From assembly GCF_030651185.1 (NCBI RefSeq), contig NZ_JAUSCJ010000017.1:62001-126000 (forward strand): DNA of 64,000 nt, in the 5' to 3' direction. Positions 8,002 to 16,861 of the stretch are shown one piece after another. The notes below the pieces were generated by a model that worked only from the letters and a program-made list of their open reading frames with translations, did not search any database and had not been told where the DNA came from. The stretch is from Phenylobacterium sp. GTDB lineage: Bacteria > Pseudomonadota > Alphaproteobacteria > Caulobacterales > Caulobacteraceae. Position numbers and translations under genes: made by a program. Numbering within the stretch: the stretch's first letter is position 1; each line of letters starts with the position of its first letter.

Positions 8002-8724
8002 ATGAGCCTGTCAGAACGTAACCGGGAGACCCTTCGCGCGGCGCTCTACGCAGTCGCGGAACAGGCGATCTATCGGACGGCACACAACGGGCCCGCGCAC
8101 CTCTGCGGCCTGATCGCTGACGGGGCTCTCGCCCTCCTAGACGCCGCTCGCTCTGAACCCCAGGCTGTAGGGGGCGGGGAGCGGGCCAAGGCGGGGAACG
8201 CGCCGCCCATCTACGATTTCGTCGGCCACGATCTCGAGTGCGATGGGGTCGGACGCGACGACAAGCATTGCACCTGCGGAGCGATGCGCCGCCTCAACGA
8301 AATCGAGCGGGCCTGGGCGCTCCTTTGGACGGTCCAGACCTCGGATCGAGCCATCCAGAACGCCCGGCGGCTCCTCTCCGAAATGATCGACCAAGACGGT
8401 CGGCGGCGGGGTATCGAGGCGTTGAAGCCCCACGAGATGCCGACTGGACCCACCGCCGAGATGATGGCCCCCGACTTCGACGGGCAAGAGGTCACGACGC
8501 CAGCCGATGGCGCTCTTGAGGCGTCAAGCACTCTCGGTACAGGCGGACCTATTCCTCCCTCCTATGACCCGACCAAGAGCCTGGGGGAGAGGTTGTATGC
8601 TGCCGAGCAGTTGGTTTGGCCCTCCGCAGTCGCCTGGGCTGATCTGACGACGCCGCTCCGAAGCCAGTACGAACGCGCCGCCCTCAACTTCACCTCTCGG
8701 CTCTCTGATGCGGGGGAGCGGTGA
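8002..8724 (+). CDS. Hypothetical phage protein, 240 aa
   Basis: ORF in operon; ATGA overlap with next gene. Confidence 0.5.
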   Translation: MSLSERNRETLRAALYAVAEQAIYRTAHNGPAHLCGLIADGALALLDAARSEPQAVGGGERAKAGNAPPIYDFVGHDLECDGVGRDDKHCTCGAMRRLNEIERAWALLWTVQTSDRAIQNARRLLSEMIDQDGRRRGIEALKPHEMPTGPTAEMMAPDFDGQEVTTPADGALEASSTLGTGGPIPPSYDPTKSLGERLYAAEQLVWPSAVAWADLTTPLRSQYERAALNFTSRLSDAGER

Positions 8725-8963
8725 TGGCTCGTCGCTACTGGATCAGGCTGCGAGGTTTCGACGGGCACGAAGTCATCGCGCCTAACGCCTCCAAGGCGAA
8801 AGCCGACGACTATCGGGCCTGGCGAGATGCAGGCTACGGCGACAACCGCTACGGCTCCACCGACCGGCCCTTCAAGCGGTATCTCGATCTGATCGAGGTC
8901 TGCCACGCGCTGGGCGAGGAGCACGGAGACCCGCGCACGCCTGCGTATGGGGTTGCCTCATGA
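8721..8963 (+). CDS. Hypothetical phage protein, 80 aa
   Basis: ORF in overlapping chain. Confidence 0.5.
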   Translation: MMARRYWIRLRGFDGHEVIAPNASKAKADDYRAWRDAGYGDNRYGSTDRPFKRYLDLIEVCHALGEEHGDPRTPAYGVAS

Positions 8964-9016
8964 CCGAGACGAACCCAATTCCTACCCCACTCCAAGGACA
9001 AGGGGGAGAGACGTGA
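8960..9016 (+). CDS. Possible 18-aa coupling ORF (MTETNPIPTPLQGQGGET)
   Basis: ATGA overlap with upstream stop and GTGA overlap with downstream start. Confidence 0.3.
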   Translation: MTETNPIPTPLQGQGGET

Positions 9017-9474
9017 CCAAGGCCGGCCTGGCCCCGCGGATTGTCTCGCGCCCGTCGCCAGCCGACTGGGCGCCTGACGACCCGATGCGTCTAGACGAGG
9101 CCGTCGCTGTGTTCGGTGGACTTCTCCCCATAACCGTCCCCATGCTCCGAACCGAGATCCGAAAGGGCCGGTTGACCCCGGCAGAGGTCGCGGGGAAGTT
9201 CTTCGTCACCCCGGCCCAATTGAAAGCCTTGTTCCAATGTCCCGCCGCGCCAAAGGTCCGCGCCTCTACCTCCGCACCGGACGGCGGGACAACCGAACCA
9301 GCAAACCCCTCCCCGACGTCTGGGTCATCCGTGACGGATCGGCTCAACGCAGCACGGGCTGCGGCCCTGACCAGCTCTCGGAGGCCGAACGCGCCCTCGG
9401 CGACTATCTCGCCGCCAAGTTCAAGGCGCCGGTCCTCGCGGCCGACAGCCGACGTGATCCCGCTCAGGTCTTAG
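9013..9474 (+). CDS. Excisionase-like HTH protein with disordered C-terminus, overlapping int by 238 bp
   Basis: GTG start at 9013; DPMRLDEAVAVFGGLLPITVPMLRTEIRKGRLTPAEVAGKFFVTPAQLKALF looks like an excisionase/AlpA-type HTH; located directly upstream of the integrase. Confidence 0.55.
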   Translation: MTKAGLAPRIVSRPSPADWAPDDPMRLDEAVAVFGGLLPITVPMLRTEIRKGRLTPAEVAGKFFVTPAQLKALFQCPAAPKVRASTSAPDGGTTEPANPSPTSGSSVTDRLNAARAAALTSSRRPNAPSATISPPSSRRRSSRPTADVIPLRS

Positions 9475-10427
9475 TCGCCGAAGTCCTAGCCCTCTATTCT
9501 CAGGACCATGCGGCCAAGGCCAGGCTCGACGCGGCCACCTTTGACGGGTTCGTCGCCAACCTCCTGGCCTGGTGGGGCGACCGGACCCTGGCCGACGTGA
9601 AGCGGTCGACGTGCAAGGAATACGCGGCCCATCGCCAGTCCCAGCCGGACGCCCGCTACAAGGACCCAGCCACGGCGCCGAGGGTGTCCAGCGAGACGCC
9701 CCGCCGCGAGCTGGAGATGCTGTCCGCGGCCATCGGTTATTGGCATGACGAAGACACCCTCACCTCCCGCCCGACCGTCTGGCTGCCGGAGAAGCAGGAG
9801 AGCCAGCGCGAGGCCCTGACGCGCTCGCAGGCTGCCGATCTGCTGCGCGCCTCCTTGGGCAGCCGAAAAGGCGCGGACGGGGTCTGGCGGCGGCTCAAGG
9901 GCAGCCAGCGGGCAAACCGCGCCCACCTCCGCCGCTTCATCCTGATCGGGCTCTACACCGGCACCCGCCATTCCGCCATCCGGGCGCTCCTGCGCGAGGA
10001 ATCGCCGCAGCAGGCCTGGGTCGATCTCGACAAGGGCATGGTCTATCGCCGCGGCAAGGCTGAACGCGAGACGACGAAGCGGCGCCCCGTGGTGAAAATC
10101 CCGCCGCGACTTCTCGCGCACATGCGGCGATGGGATCGCATCGACCGCGCCCTGGACGAAACGCCGCCCTCAATCCTTCACCACGGCGGCCGGCCGATCA
10201 AAGGCAAGATTCGCACCGGCTTCGAGGGCTGCGTCCGCGACGCTGGGCTTCCCGAAGAGATCACGCCGCACTGGATGCGCCACACCGCCGCGACCTGGCT
10301 GGTGGAGGCCGGCGTCGAGACCTGGCTGGCGGCGTCCTATCTCGGCATGACGACGGCGACCCTGGAGAAGCACTACGGCCACCATAGGCCCGACTATCAG
10401 AGCGAGGCACACAGGGCCTTTAGATAG
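9237..10427 (+). CDS. int: Tyrosine recombinase / phage integrase
   Basis: Catalytic elements TGTRHSAIRALL, HWMRHTAATWLVEAGVETWLAASYLG, LEKHYGHH; adjacent to a tRNA 3' fragment. Confidence 0.92.
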   Translation: MSRRAKGPRLYLRTGRRDNRTSKPLPDVWVIRDGSAQRSTGCGPDQLSEAERALGDYLAAKFKAPVLAADSRRDPAQVLVAEVLALYSQDHAAKARLDAATFDGFVANLLAWWGDRTLADVKRSTCKEYAAHRQSQPDARYKDPATAPRVSSETPRRELEMLSAAIGYWHDEDTLTSRPTVWLPEKQESQREALTRSQAADLLRASLGSRKGADGVWRRLKGSQRANRAHLRRFILIGLYTGTRHSAIRALLREESPQQAWVDLDKGMVYRRGKAERETTKRRPVVKIPPRLLAHMRRWDRIDRALDETPPSILHHGGRPIKGKIRTGFEGCVRDAGLPEEITPHWMRHTAATWLVEAGVETWLAASYLGMTTATLEKHYGHHRPDYQSEAHRAFR

Positions 10428-10429
10428 CC

Positions 10430-10494
10430 GCTTGCCAGAAACTGCGCAGTATCACGCGAAACCGGCGTGAACAGATCGCGAATATCTGGCAAGC
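10430..10494. repeat. 10-bp perfect inverted repeat GCTTGCCAGA/TCTGGCAAGC between int and att
   Basis: 10430-10439 and 10485-10494; inner CACGC/GCGTG arms. Confidence 0.6.
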
Positions 10495-10539
10495 AATGGA
10501 ACCGCAAACCCAAGCGCGGTAAGGAAGTCGCTCAGACCG

Positions 10540-10591
10540 CACCTCGTTCACACCGAGGGGGTCACAGGTTCAATCCCTGTCGCATCCACCA
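10540..10591 (+). other. Probable attachment site: truncated 3' end of a tRNA (anticodon CAC, Val)
   Basis: CCTCG-TTCACAC-CGAGG anticodon arm, ACAGG-TTCAATC-CCTGT T arm, CGCATCC acceptor half plus ACCA; no matching 5' acceptor GGATGCG upstream. Confidence 0.75.
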
Positions 10592-10633
10592 CTTCCTTCC
10601 CGCCCGTCGTGAAACGCTGACCGGGGGGTTTCC

Positions 10634-11569
10634 ATGCCATCGCCTGAACAGACCGGCGCCCGGTGGGGCGGCCCCGCGCCCAAGGCTGAGCTCGGCCCGT
10701 TGCTGGCCCGCATCCGCGCGGCCTTTCCCGATCACGGCTTCGAACAGGCCGAGCTGATCGAGGAGGGCTACGACCACGCGGTGGTGGTGCTGGACGGCGC
10801 CTGGGTGTTCCGCTTTCCGCGGCAGGCGGCCTATGTCGCCTCCTTTCCCGTCGAACTTCGCCTCCTCAAGGCTCTGAGGCCGCTGACGACCTTCGAGGTC
10901 CCCGATTATTCGCGGGTGGCGCCGGACTTCGGGGGCTATCGCCTGATCCAGGGCCGAGCCCTGACCGCGCCGCTGTTCGCGCGGATGGGCAGGCCAGCCC
11001 AGGAACAGATTCTCACCGAGCTGGCGGGCTTCCTGCGCGACCTGCACGGCCTGTCCCCCGACTTGATGCGCGGACAGGACGGCGCGGTCCGCACGGACGA
11101 AGGCTGGGCCGCCACCGACGCGCGCAGCTATCGTAAACGCCGCCGCCCCAAGCTCGTCGAGGCCCTCGGCCCCGACCTGATCGGCCGCCTGGACCGGGCT
11201 CATGAGCGCTATCCCGAGATCGGCTGGCGACGCGACGCCGTGATCCATGGCGATTTCCGCGAGGCCCACCTGCTGCTGGCGGCCCACGCGAACCGCATGG
11301 CTGGCGTCATCGACTTCGGCGACGCGGTGCATGGCGACCCGGCCTATGATTTCACCTTCTTCTGGGCCCTGGCTGACTGGGCCGCGCCCTTCGCGCTGGC
11401 TGCCTACGGGCCTGTGGACGATCGGGAGGGGTTCCTGGAGCGCTCGCGGTGGTCCTTCATCCGCTACGCCGCCAGCCGCCTGGTCCTAGCCCTGAGGGGC
11501 GAGCCCGACTACGGGGCCGCGGCCCTGATCGCGCAGGTGACGCGGCGGCTGGACGAGGTCGGGCTCTAA
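10634..11569 (+). CDS. Aminoglycoside/macrolide phosphotransferase-family (APH) protein
   Basis: AVIHGDFREAHLLL ... GVIDFGDAVHGDPAYDFTFFW. Confidence 0.8.
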   Translation: MPSPEQTGARWGGPAPKAELGPLLARIRAAFPDHGFEQAELIEEGYDHAVVVLDGAWVFRFPRQAAYVASFPVELRLLKALRPLTTFEVPDYSRVAPDFGGYRLIQGRALTAPLFARMGRPAQEQILTELAGFLRDLHGLSPDLMRGQDGAVRTDEGWAATDARSYRKRRRPKLVEALGPDLIGRLDRAHERYPEIGWRRDAVIHGDFREAHLLLAAHANRMAGVIDFGDAVHGDPAYDFTFFWALADWAAPFALAAYGPVDDREGFLERSRWSFIRYAASRLVLALRGEPDYGAAALIAQVTRRLDEVGL

Positions 11570-12216
11570 GCCACCTTCATGTAGGTCATCAGGCTGTTGG
11601 CGCGGTGGAGGAAGCGCATGTTCGGGTGAACATTGACCTCCTCCTCGATGAACCTGGTCACGCCGTCGAGGTAGTGGCTGTTCTGATAGTCGTGGAAGCA
11701 GATCAGGCCGGTCTCGGCGACGTGGGGGAACCAGGCCTCGAAGTCGCCCTTGGTCCCCTGGTAGGAGTGGTCCCCGTCGATGAAGATCATCCGGGCCGAT
11801 CCGGACCAGGCCGCCGCAGCCTCCCGTGAGCCGGAGACGATGGCCTCCACCACCTCGCTCAGGCCAAAGGCGGCGAGGTTGGCGCGGAACTGCTCGTAGG
11901 TGGAGCCGGACTCGACGATCTCGGCCGTCTCTTCGTGCCCGCCCTTCTGATGTTCCGGCGAGCCCTGGAAGTGATCGACCGCGTGAACCTTGCCGCGGCC
12001 CGACCGCAACGCGCCCTGGGCCAGGAAGCAAGTGGATTTGCCCTTGAAGCTGCCGATCTCCACGATGTCGCCCTCGACCGGCCAGACTTCGGCAAGGCTC
12101 AGCAGGGTGAAACCCTCGTGCCAGGAGAGGTAGCCGGGGACGCTGAGAAAGGCGGCGACCTTCTCGAACCGCTCGATGTTCAGCGTCAGCTGGGAGAGGA
12201 ATTCTTGCGGGGTCAT
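11566..12216 (-). CDS. Class I SAM-dependent methyltransferase
   Basis: VEGDIVEIGSFKGKSTCFLA ... ARMIFIDGDHSYQGTKGDFEAW. Confidence 0.75.
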   Translation of the reverse strand: MTPQEFLSQLTLNIERFEKVAAFLSVPGYLSWHEGFTLLSLAEVWPVEGDIVEIGSFKGKSTCFLAQGALRSGRGKVHAVDHFQGSPEHQKGGHEETAEIVESGSTYEQFRANLAAFGLSEVVEAIVSGSREAAAAWSGSARMIFIDGDHSYQGTKGDFEAWFPHVAETGLICFHDYQNSHYLDGVTRFIEEEVNVHPNMRFLHRANSLMTYMKVA

Positions 12217-12374
12217 GGCGGCGTCTCGGCGGCGAGAGGTGGGCGGCCTGAAACACGACGTGCCCTCGGTTGATTCTGCAAGCGGCAGGGTCGTGGCGCG
12301 AGGATGGACTGCTATCACGCCAGCCCTGCCCCGGCAGATGGTCGCGCAACTCGGCGCTCTTGGGCCTGCGACCT

Positions 12375-12461
12375 TATACGACCCATTGCCCGAATTTCCG
12401 CCGCAGCGAAGAAGACTTTGTGGTCCACAGCTTGCGCGTCACCGCCGCCTATCGCTTCTAG
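12375..12461 (+). pseudogene. Possible C-terminal remnant of an outer-membrane beta-barrel protein
   Basis: Frame ends ...NFRRSEEDFVVHSLRVTAAYRF*, a beta-barrel-like terminal strand ending in Phe, followed by a hairpin at 12468-12496. Confidence 0.3.
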
Positions 12462-12467
12462 GCCTTA

Positions 12468-12504
12468 CGGGAGGCCGGCGATCGGCCGGTCTCCCGCATG
12501 TTTT
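12468..12504 (+). terminator. Rho-independent-like hairpin
   Basis: CGGGAGGCCGGCGATCGGCCGGTCTCCCG followed by GCATGTTTT. Confidence 0.5.
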
Positions 12505-12526
12505 GGCTACCGGCGCAGCTCCAGAT

Positions 12527-12994
12527 TCAGAGCTTCCGGCCGAGGTGTTTTTCGACCTGACGCCGCTCCCAGCCCCCGTCGAGGAACGGGACCACGCCGA
12601 ACACAGTGGCGCCATGGGCCAGGACCCCGAGGCCCCAGCCCAGGGTGGGCCAGACGAACCACAGGTACTGGGGGTAGCCCACCAGATTGATGCCCGCGAG
12701 GATCGGGATCACGATCAGGTACTGGGTCAGGTGAATGTAGAAGTCCTTCACCTTGCGGACGTGGGCGAGGGCGAGGGCTTCATCGGGTCGGATGTCGGAC
12801 TGCAGGGCGTCCATGGCAGGCTCCTTGAGACGATTGAGGTCGATCTCGAAGACGGCCGCCAGCGCCTTCATCGACTCGAGACTGCCGGGTTGGCCGCGCT
12901 CTAGCCGCTGAACGGTGCGCACGCTGAGGCCGGAGACTTCGGCCAGCTGTTCCTGGGACCAACCCCGTTGCAGCCGCAGTTTCTGGATCAACAT
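12527..12994 (-). CDS. XRE-family HTH regulator fused to a 2TM domain
   Basis: MLIQKLRLQRGWSQEQLAEVSGLSVRTVQRLERGQPGS; two hydrophobic spans with conserved GVVPFLDGGWERRQVEK. Confidence 0.8.
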   Translation of the reverse strand: MLIQKLRLQRGWSQEQLAEVSGLSVRTVQRLERGQPGSLESMKALAAVFEIDLNRLKEPAMDALQSDIRPDEALALAHVRKVKDFYIHLTQYLIVIPILAGINLVGYPQYLWFVWPTLGWGLGVLAHGATVFGVVPFLDGGWERRQVEKHLGRKL

Positions 12995-13191
12995 GTGCGT
13001 CCTCCTCCAAAATCGTCGCAAGACTGGGCCGACGCGCCATTCCGCCGCCACGTCAGCAACCCGTCAACCTTGCGACAGCAGGCCGCCGTTCGGGCGACAG
13101 AAAGGCGACGCCGGCCCCCGGCGGACCTCCAGATGGCGCTTCCCCGGCGAGAACCCTTCCAGCGCCGCGCGCCACGGGCTACGAAACTCTC

Positions 13192-13818
13192 GTGGCTTAT
13201 CGACTCGCAATCTTCGACTTCGACGGCACGCTCGCGGATTCCTATCCGTGGTTCACCAGCGTCCTCGATCACATGGCGGTCCGGCATAATTTCCGGTCCA
13301 TCGACGCCGAGGAGCGGGAATCGCTGCGCGGGGCGAGCGCGCGCGTGATCATGAAGAGCGTGGGGGTCTCCACCTGGAAGCTGGCGCGGATCGCCAAGGA
13401 CTTCCGCGCCATGAAGAAGCAGGCCTCCTCCGGCATCCCCCTCTTCCCCGGCATTCCGGAGATGCTGCAGGAGTTGCATGCCAAGGGCGTGGTGCTGGCG
13501 CTGGTGTCCTCCGACACCGAGGCCAGCGTGCGGATCGGTCTGGGTCCGGAGCTGGCCGGCCTGTTCGTCCACTTCGACTGCGGCGCCTCGCTGTTTGGCA
13601 AGGCGCGGAAGTTCCGCAGGGTGCTGCGCAAGCTGTCCATGACCAAGGCGCAGACCATCTGCATCGGCGATGAGGACCGGGATGCGCGGGCCGCCGACAA
13701 GGCCGGGATCGACTTCGGGGCCGTGACCTGGGGCTATTCGACTCCAGAGAGCCTGATCGCCCACAATCCCAAGCGCACCTTCGCCACCGTTCGGGACATC
13801 GCCGCCATCGCCGGCTAG
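13192..13818 (+). CDS. HAD-superfamily hydrolase (GTG start)
   Basis: LAIFDFDGTLADSYPWF ... TICIGDEDRDARAADKAGIDFGAVTWGYS. Confidence 0.85.
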   Translation: MAYRLAIFDFDGTLADSYPWFTSVLDHMAVRHNFRSIDAEERESLRGASARVIMKSVGVSTWKLARIAKDFRAMKKQASSGIPLFPGIPEMLQELHAKGVVLALVSSDTEASVRIGLGPELAGLFVHFDCGASLFGKARKFRRVLRKLSMTKAQTICIGDEDRDARAADKAGIDFGAVTWGYSTPESLIAHNPKRTFATVRDIAAIAG

Positions 13819-14312
13819 AGCGCTTTCCGGCGCGATAGAGCCGCCAGCAGGAAGTCGTAGGGATAGGCGGCCATCTCGCGGGTCACCATCCGCAACCAGT
13901 GCGCCCGGGTCCCGGCATAGCCCTTGGTGATGGGGCCGGGGCGGCTCTCAAGGCCCAGCATCGCAAACAGCATCCGGGCGCGGGGCACGTGATAGCCGTC
14001 GGTGCAGAGGACGGCGCCGTCCAGGCCCTCGGCGCGGATGAAGCGGGCGGCGGCCCTGACATTGTCCATCGTGTCGCCGCTGGCCTCATCAAGCACCAGG
14101 CGGCCCGGATCGACGCCCGACTGGATCAGCAGGTCGGCCATCAGCGAGGCTTCGGAGGGCCCGTGGCGGCCGACCCCGCCGGAGCAGAAGATCAGCGCGG
14201 CGGGGTCATCAAGCGCCGCCTGGCGGCCGTAGGCGACGCGCCGACGCAGCGAGGGGCTGGGGCCGCCATCCGGCCAGACCGCCGCCCCGAAGATCACGAT
14301 CGCCCAGGCCAT
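13815..14312 (-). CDS. YdcF/DUF218-family protein
   Basis: AIVIFGAAVWPDGGPSPSLRRRV ... DEASGDTMDNVRAAARFI. Confidence 0.75.
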   Translation of the reverse strand: MAWAIVIFGAAVWPDGGPSPSLRRRVAYGRQAALDDPAALIFCSGGVGRHGPSEASLMADLLIQSGVDPGRLVLDEASGDTMDNVRAAARFIRAEGLDGAVLCTDGYHVPRARMLFAMLGLESRPGPITKGYAGTRAHWLRMVTREMAAYPYDFLLAALSRRKAL

Positions 14313-14343
14313 GGCTCATGATGGCGGCGGCGGGACCTCGCGA

Positions 14344-14691
14344 CTAGCCCGCGTTCATCGGCGGGTTGTGTTCCTCGATGATGTCCTCGCGCTCAGCCTT
14401 GCGCACGGCGCCGCGCACATTCAGCCGGGTTAGAACCTCGATCGGACCGTAGCGGGCGTGAGCCTCGTCCAGGGCCGCCTGCCAGTCGCGGGCCGACAGG
14501 CACTCGGTCTCGCCGGCGAACAGGATGCTGGCACCCTGGGGCGTCACTTGGGCGATGACATAGTTTGCGCCGACCGGCGGCAGGCTCCGCTCCTCTTCGA
14601 GGGCGGAGTAGCGGTAAACCGAGCCGGACTTGCCGGCAAAATCGATCTGGCGGGTCAACGGGACGCTCCCGGCAGTAGGATGACTGAACAT
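14344..14691 (-). CDS. Conserved hypothetical protein
   Basis: ORF from MFSHPTAGSVPLTRQIDFAGKSGSVYRYS. Confidence 0.55.
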   Translation of the reverse strand: MFSHPTAGSVPLTRQIDFAGKSGSVYRYSALEEERSLPPVGANYVIAQVTPQGASILFAGETECLSARDWQAALDEAHARYGPIEVLTRLNVRGAVRKAEREDIIEEHNPPMNAG

Positions 14692-14912
14692 GCCCCCTGA
14701 TACCCGACCGAATTGGGCGAAAGATAGGCTTCGCGCGCAATCGGTGATCACCAGACCGCGAGCGCCGCCACGATCCCGGCCCGATCAACGGAACAACCGG
14801 CGCCATAAGGCGTTCGGCGTGTGGGGTGGGCTCTGCTAGGCTCGACCTTCGATCCAGCCTCGACTCAATCTCCGAGTGAGCCTTAGCCAGGAAGGCGCAG
14901 ACCAACCAGCCT

Positions 14913-16028
14913 ATGGAACGACCGGCCGACTTCACCGTCAGGGACGCCCGCCACCAGGGCGTCATCGAACTGACCGGCGACTGGACCGCGGCCCAGATCG
15001 GGCCGGCGGCCAGCGGCCTGCGCGACGAGCTGGCCGGCCGCAGCGCCGTGGACCTCGATCTCACCAAGATCGGCCGCATGGACACCGCCGGCGCCTATGC
15101 CGTCATCCAGGCCTCCGGCGCCAAGTACGACGCCGCCCGCGTGAAGGCCCGACCCGAGACCCAGCGCCTGATCGAGCTGGTCAGCCATGCGGCCCTGCCC
15201 AAGCCGGCGCCCAAGGCCAAGCCCCGCGGCTTCCACGAACTGACCATCCGCATCGGCAAGGGCGTGGTGGACCTGGCCAAGGAGATTTTCGACACCCTGG
15301 TGTTCGCTGGCCACCTGCTAGTGGTCCTCTTCCGAGCCATCATCAATCCCCGCCGCATCCGCTGGGCCGCCTGCGTATCGCTCGCCGAACGCTCCGGGCT
15401 GGACGCCATTCCCATCGTGGCCACCACCACCTTCTTCATTGGCGCCGTGGTGGGCCTGCTGGGCGCCAACATGCTGCGGCAGTTCGGGGCCGAGGTGTTC
15501 GCCGTCGAATTGATCGGCATCGCGGTGCTGCGCGAGTTCAACATCCTGATCACCGCCGTGCTGCTGGCCGGCCGCTCGGCCTCGGCCTTCGCCGCAGAGC
15601 TGGGGTCGATGAAGATGAACCAGGAGATCGACGCCATGAAGGTCATGGGGGTCGACCCCTTCGAGGCCCTGGTCTTCCCCCGCTTCGCCGCCCTGCTCTT
15701 CACCATTCCGCTGTTGACCTTCGTGGCCACCCTGGCGGGTCTGGCGGGCGGTCTGCTGGTCACCTGGTCGGTGCTGGACCTCGGCCCCTCCTTCTTCCTG
15801 CAGCGCATCGTCGACAGTGTCGGCATCAACCAGTTCTGGGTCGGCCTTTCCAAGGCGCCGGTCATGGCCGCGGTGATCGCCGGCATCGGCTGCCGCCAGG
15901 GCCTGGAGGTCGGCGGCGACGTGGAATCCCTCGGTCGGCGGGTCACCGCCGCGGTGGTGCACGCGATCTTCGCCATCATCCTGATCGATGCGATCTTCGC
16001 GCTGATCTACATGGAGTTCGACATTTGA
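14913..16028 (+). CDS. mlaE: MlaE-type ABC permease with N-terminal STAS-like domain
   Basis: FNILITAVLLAGRSASAFAAELGSMKMNQEIDAMKVMGVDPFEALVFPR; N-terminal GVIELTGDWTA... STAS-like region. Confidence 0.88.
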   Translation: MERPADFTVRDARHQGVIELTGDWTAAQIGPAASGLRDELAGRSAVDLDLTKIGRMDTAGAYAVIQASGAKYDAARVKARPETQRLIELVSHAALPKPAPKAKPRGFHELTIRIGKGVVDLAKEIFDTLVFAGHLLVVLFRAIINPRRIRWAACVSLAERSGLDAIPIVATTTFFIGAVVGLLGANMLRQFGAEVFAVELIGIAVLREFNILITAVLLAGRSASAFAAELGSMKMNQEIDAMKVMGVDPFEALVFPRFAALLFTIPLLTFVATLAGLAGGLLVTWSVLDLGPSFFLQRIVDSVGINQFWVGLSKAPVMAAVIAGIGCRQGLEVGGDVESLGRRVTAAVVHAIFAIILIDAIFALIYMEFDI

Positions 16029-16861
16029 CCGTCGAACCCCAGGACGAGACGCTCCTCACCGAGGACGAACTTCCGGTGACCGGTCCCGCCATCGTGGTGA
16101 AGGATCTGGTGTCGGCGTTTGGCGAGAACGTCATCCACAAGGACCTGAACCTGGTGGTCCAGCGCGGCGACGTGCAGGGCGTGGTCGGCGGCTCAGGCAC
16201 AGGCAAGTCCGTGCTGCTGAACACCATCATCGGCCTGAAGTCGCCCGACGGAGGCACGGTCCAGGTGTACGGTCAGGACATCCAGAACGCCTCGCGCCGC
16301 AAGTGGTCGGCCGTCGAACGCAGCTGGGGCGTGATGTTCCAGCAGGGTGCTCTGTTCTCGAACCTGACGGTGCGCGAAAACGTCGCCGCGCCGATGTACG
16401 AGCACACCAACATGCCCAAGCGGGTGATCATGGAGCTGGCCGAGCTGAAGATCGCCCTGGTGGGCCTGAAGCCCGAGGCCGCCAACCTGAAGCCCTCCGA
16501 ACTTTCCGGCGGCATGCGCAAGCGCGCGGGCCTGGCCCGGGCCCTGGCCCTGGACCCCGAGCTGCTGTTCCTCGACGAACCGACCGCCGGCCTCGACCCC
16601 ATTGGCGCGGCCGCCTTCGACGAACTGATCAAGGACCTGTCCGACAGCCTGGATCTGACGGTCTTCATGATCACCCACGACCTCGACAGCCTCTATGCGA
16701 TCACCGATCGCGTGGCGGTGCTGGCCGACAAGCAGGTGGTCGCCAACGCCCCGGTGGCGGACCTCGAAAAGTCCGACCACCCGTGGATTCGTGAATATTT
16801 CCTGGGACCCCGCGGCCGCGCCGCGCAGGGCTCGGCGAAGAGAGCCAAGACGGTAGGCTGA
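16025..16861 (+). CDS. mlaF: MlaF-type ABC ATP-binding protein (TTG start overlapping mlaE stop)
   Basis: VVGGSGTGKSVLLNTIIGL, LSGGMRKRAGLARALALDPELLFLDEPTAGLDP. Confidence 0.9.
   Translation: MTVEPQDETLLTEDELPVTGPAIVVKDLVSAFGENVIHKDLNLVVQRGDVQGVVGGSGTGKSVLLNTIIGLKSPDGGTVQVYGQDIQNASRRKWSAVERSWGVMFQQGALFSNLTVRENVAAPMYEHTNMPKRVIMELAELKIALVGLKPEAANLKPSELSGGMRKRAGLARALALDPELLFLDEPTAGLDPIGAAAFDELIKDLSDSLDLTVFMITHDLDSLYAITDRVAVLADKQVVANAPVADLEKSDHPWIREYFLGPRGRAAQGSAKRAKTVG

Noticed and set aside
1-10591. Anti-phage defence island in the element
   Set aside because: No recognisable restriction enzyme, CRISPR, retron RT, CBASS, TA or Abi gene; only recombination, methylation and integration functions.
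10467-10757. ORF spanning the tRNA fragment
   Set aside because: Runs through the tRNA 3' remnant and into the APH gene in another frame; not credible as coding.
10634-11569. Clinically relevant aminoglycoside resistance gene
   Set aside because: Divergent APH-fold protein in chromosomal context; family membership does not establish resistance.
12176-12904. 242-aa plus-strand ORF
   Set aside because: Largely antisense to the XRE-2TM gene and compositionally spurious.
14876-16024. Upstream part of the 661-aa ORF fused to mlaF
   Set aside because: This part is an Arg/Gly/Pro-rich out-of-frame read through mlaE; mlaF more likely starts at TTG 16025.
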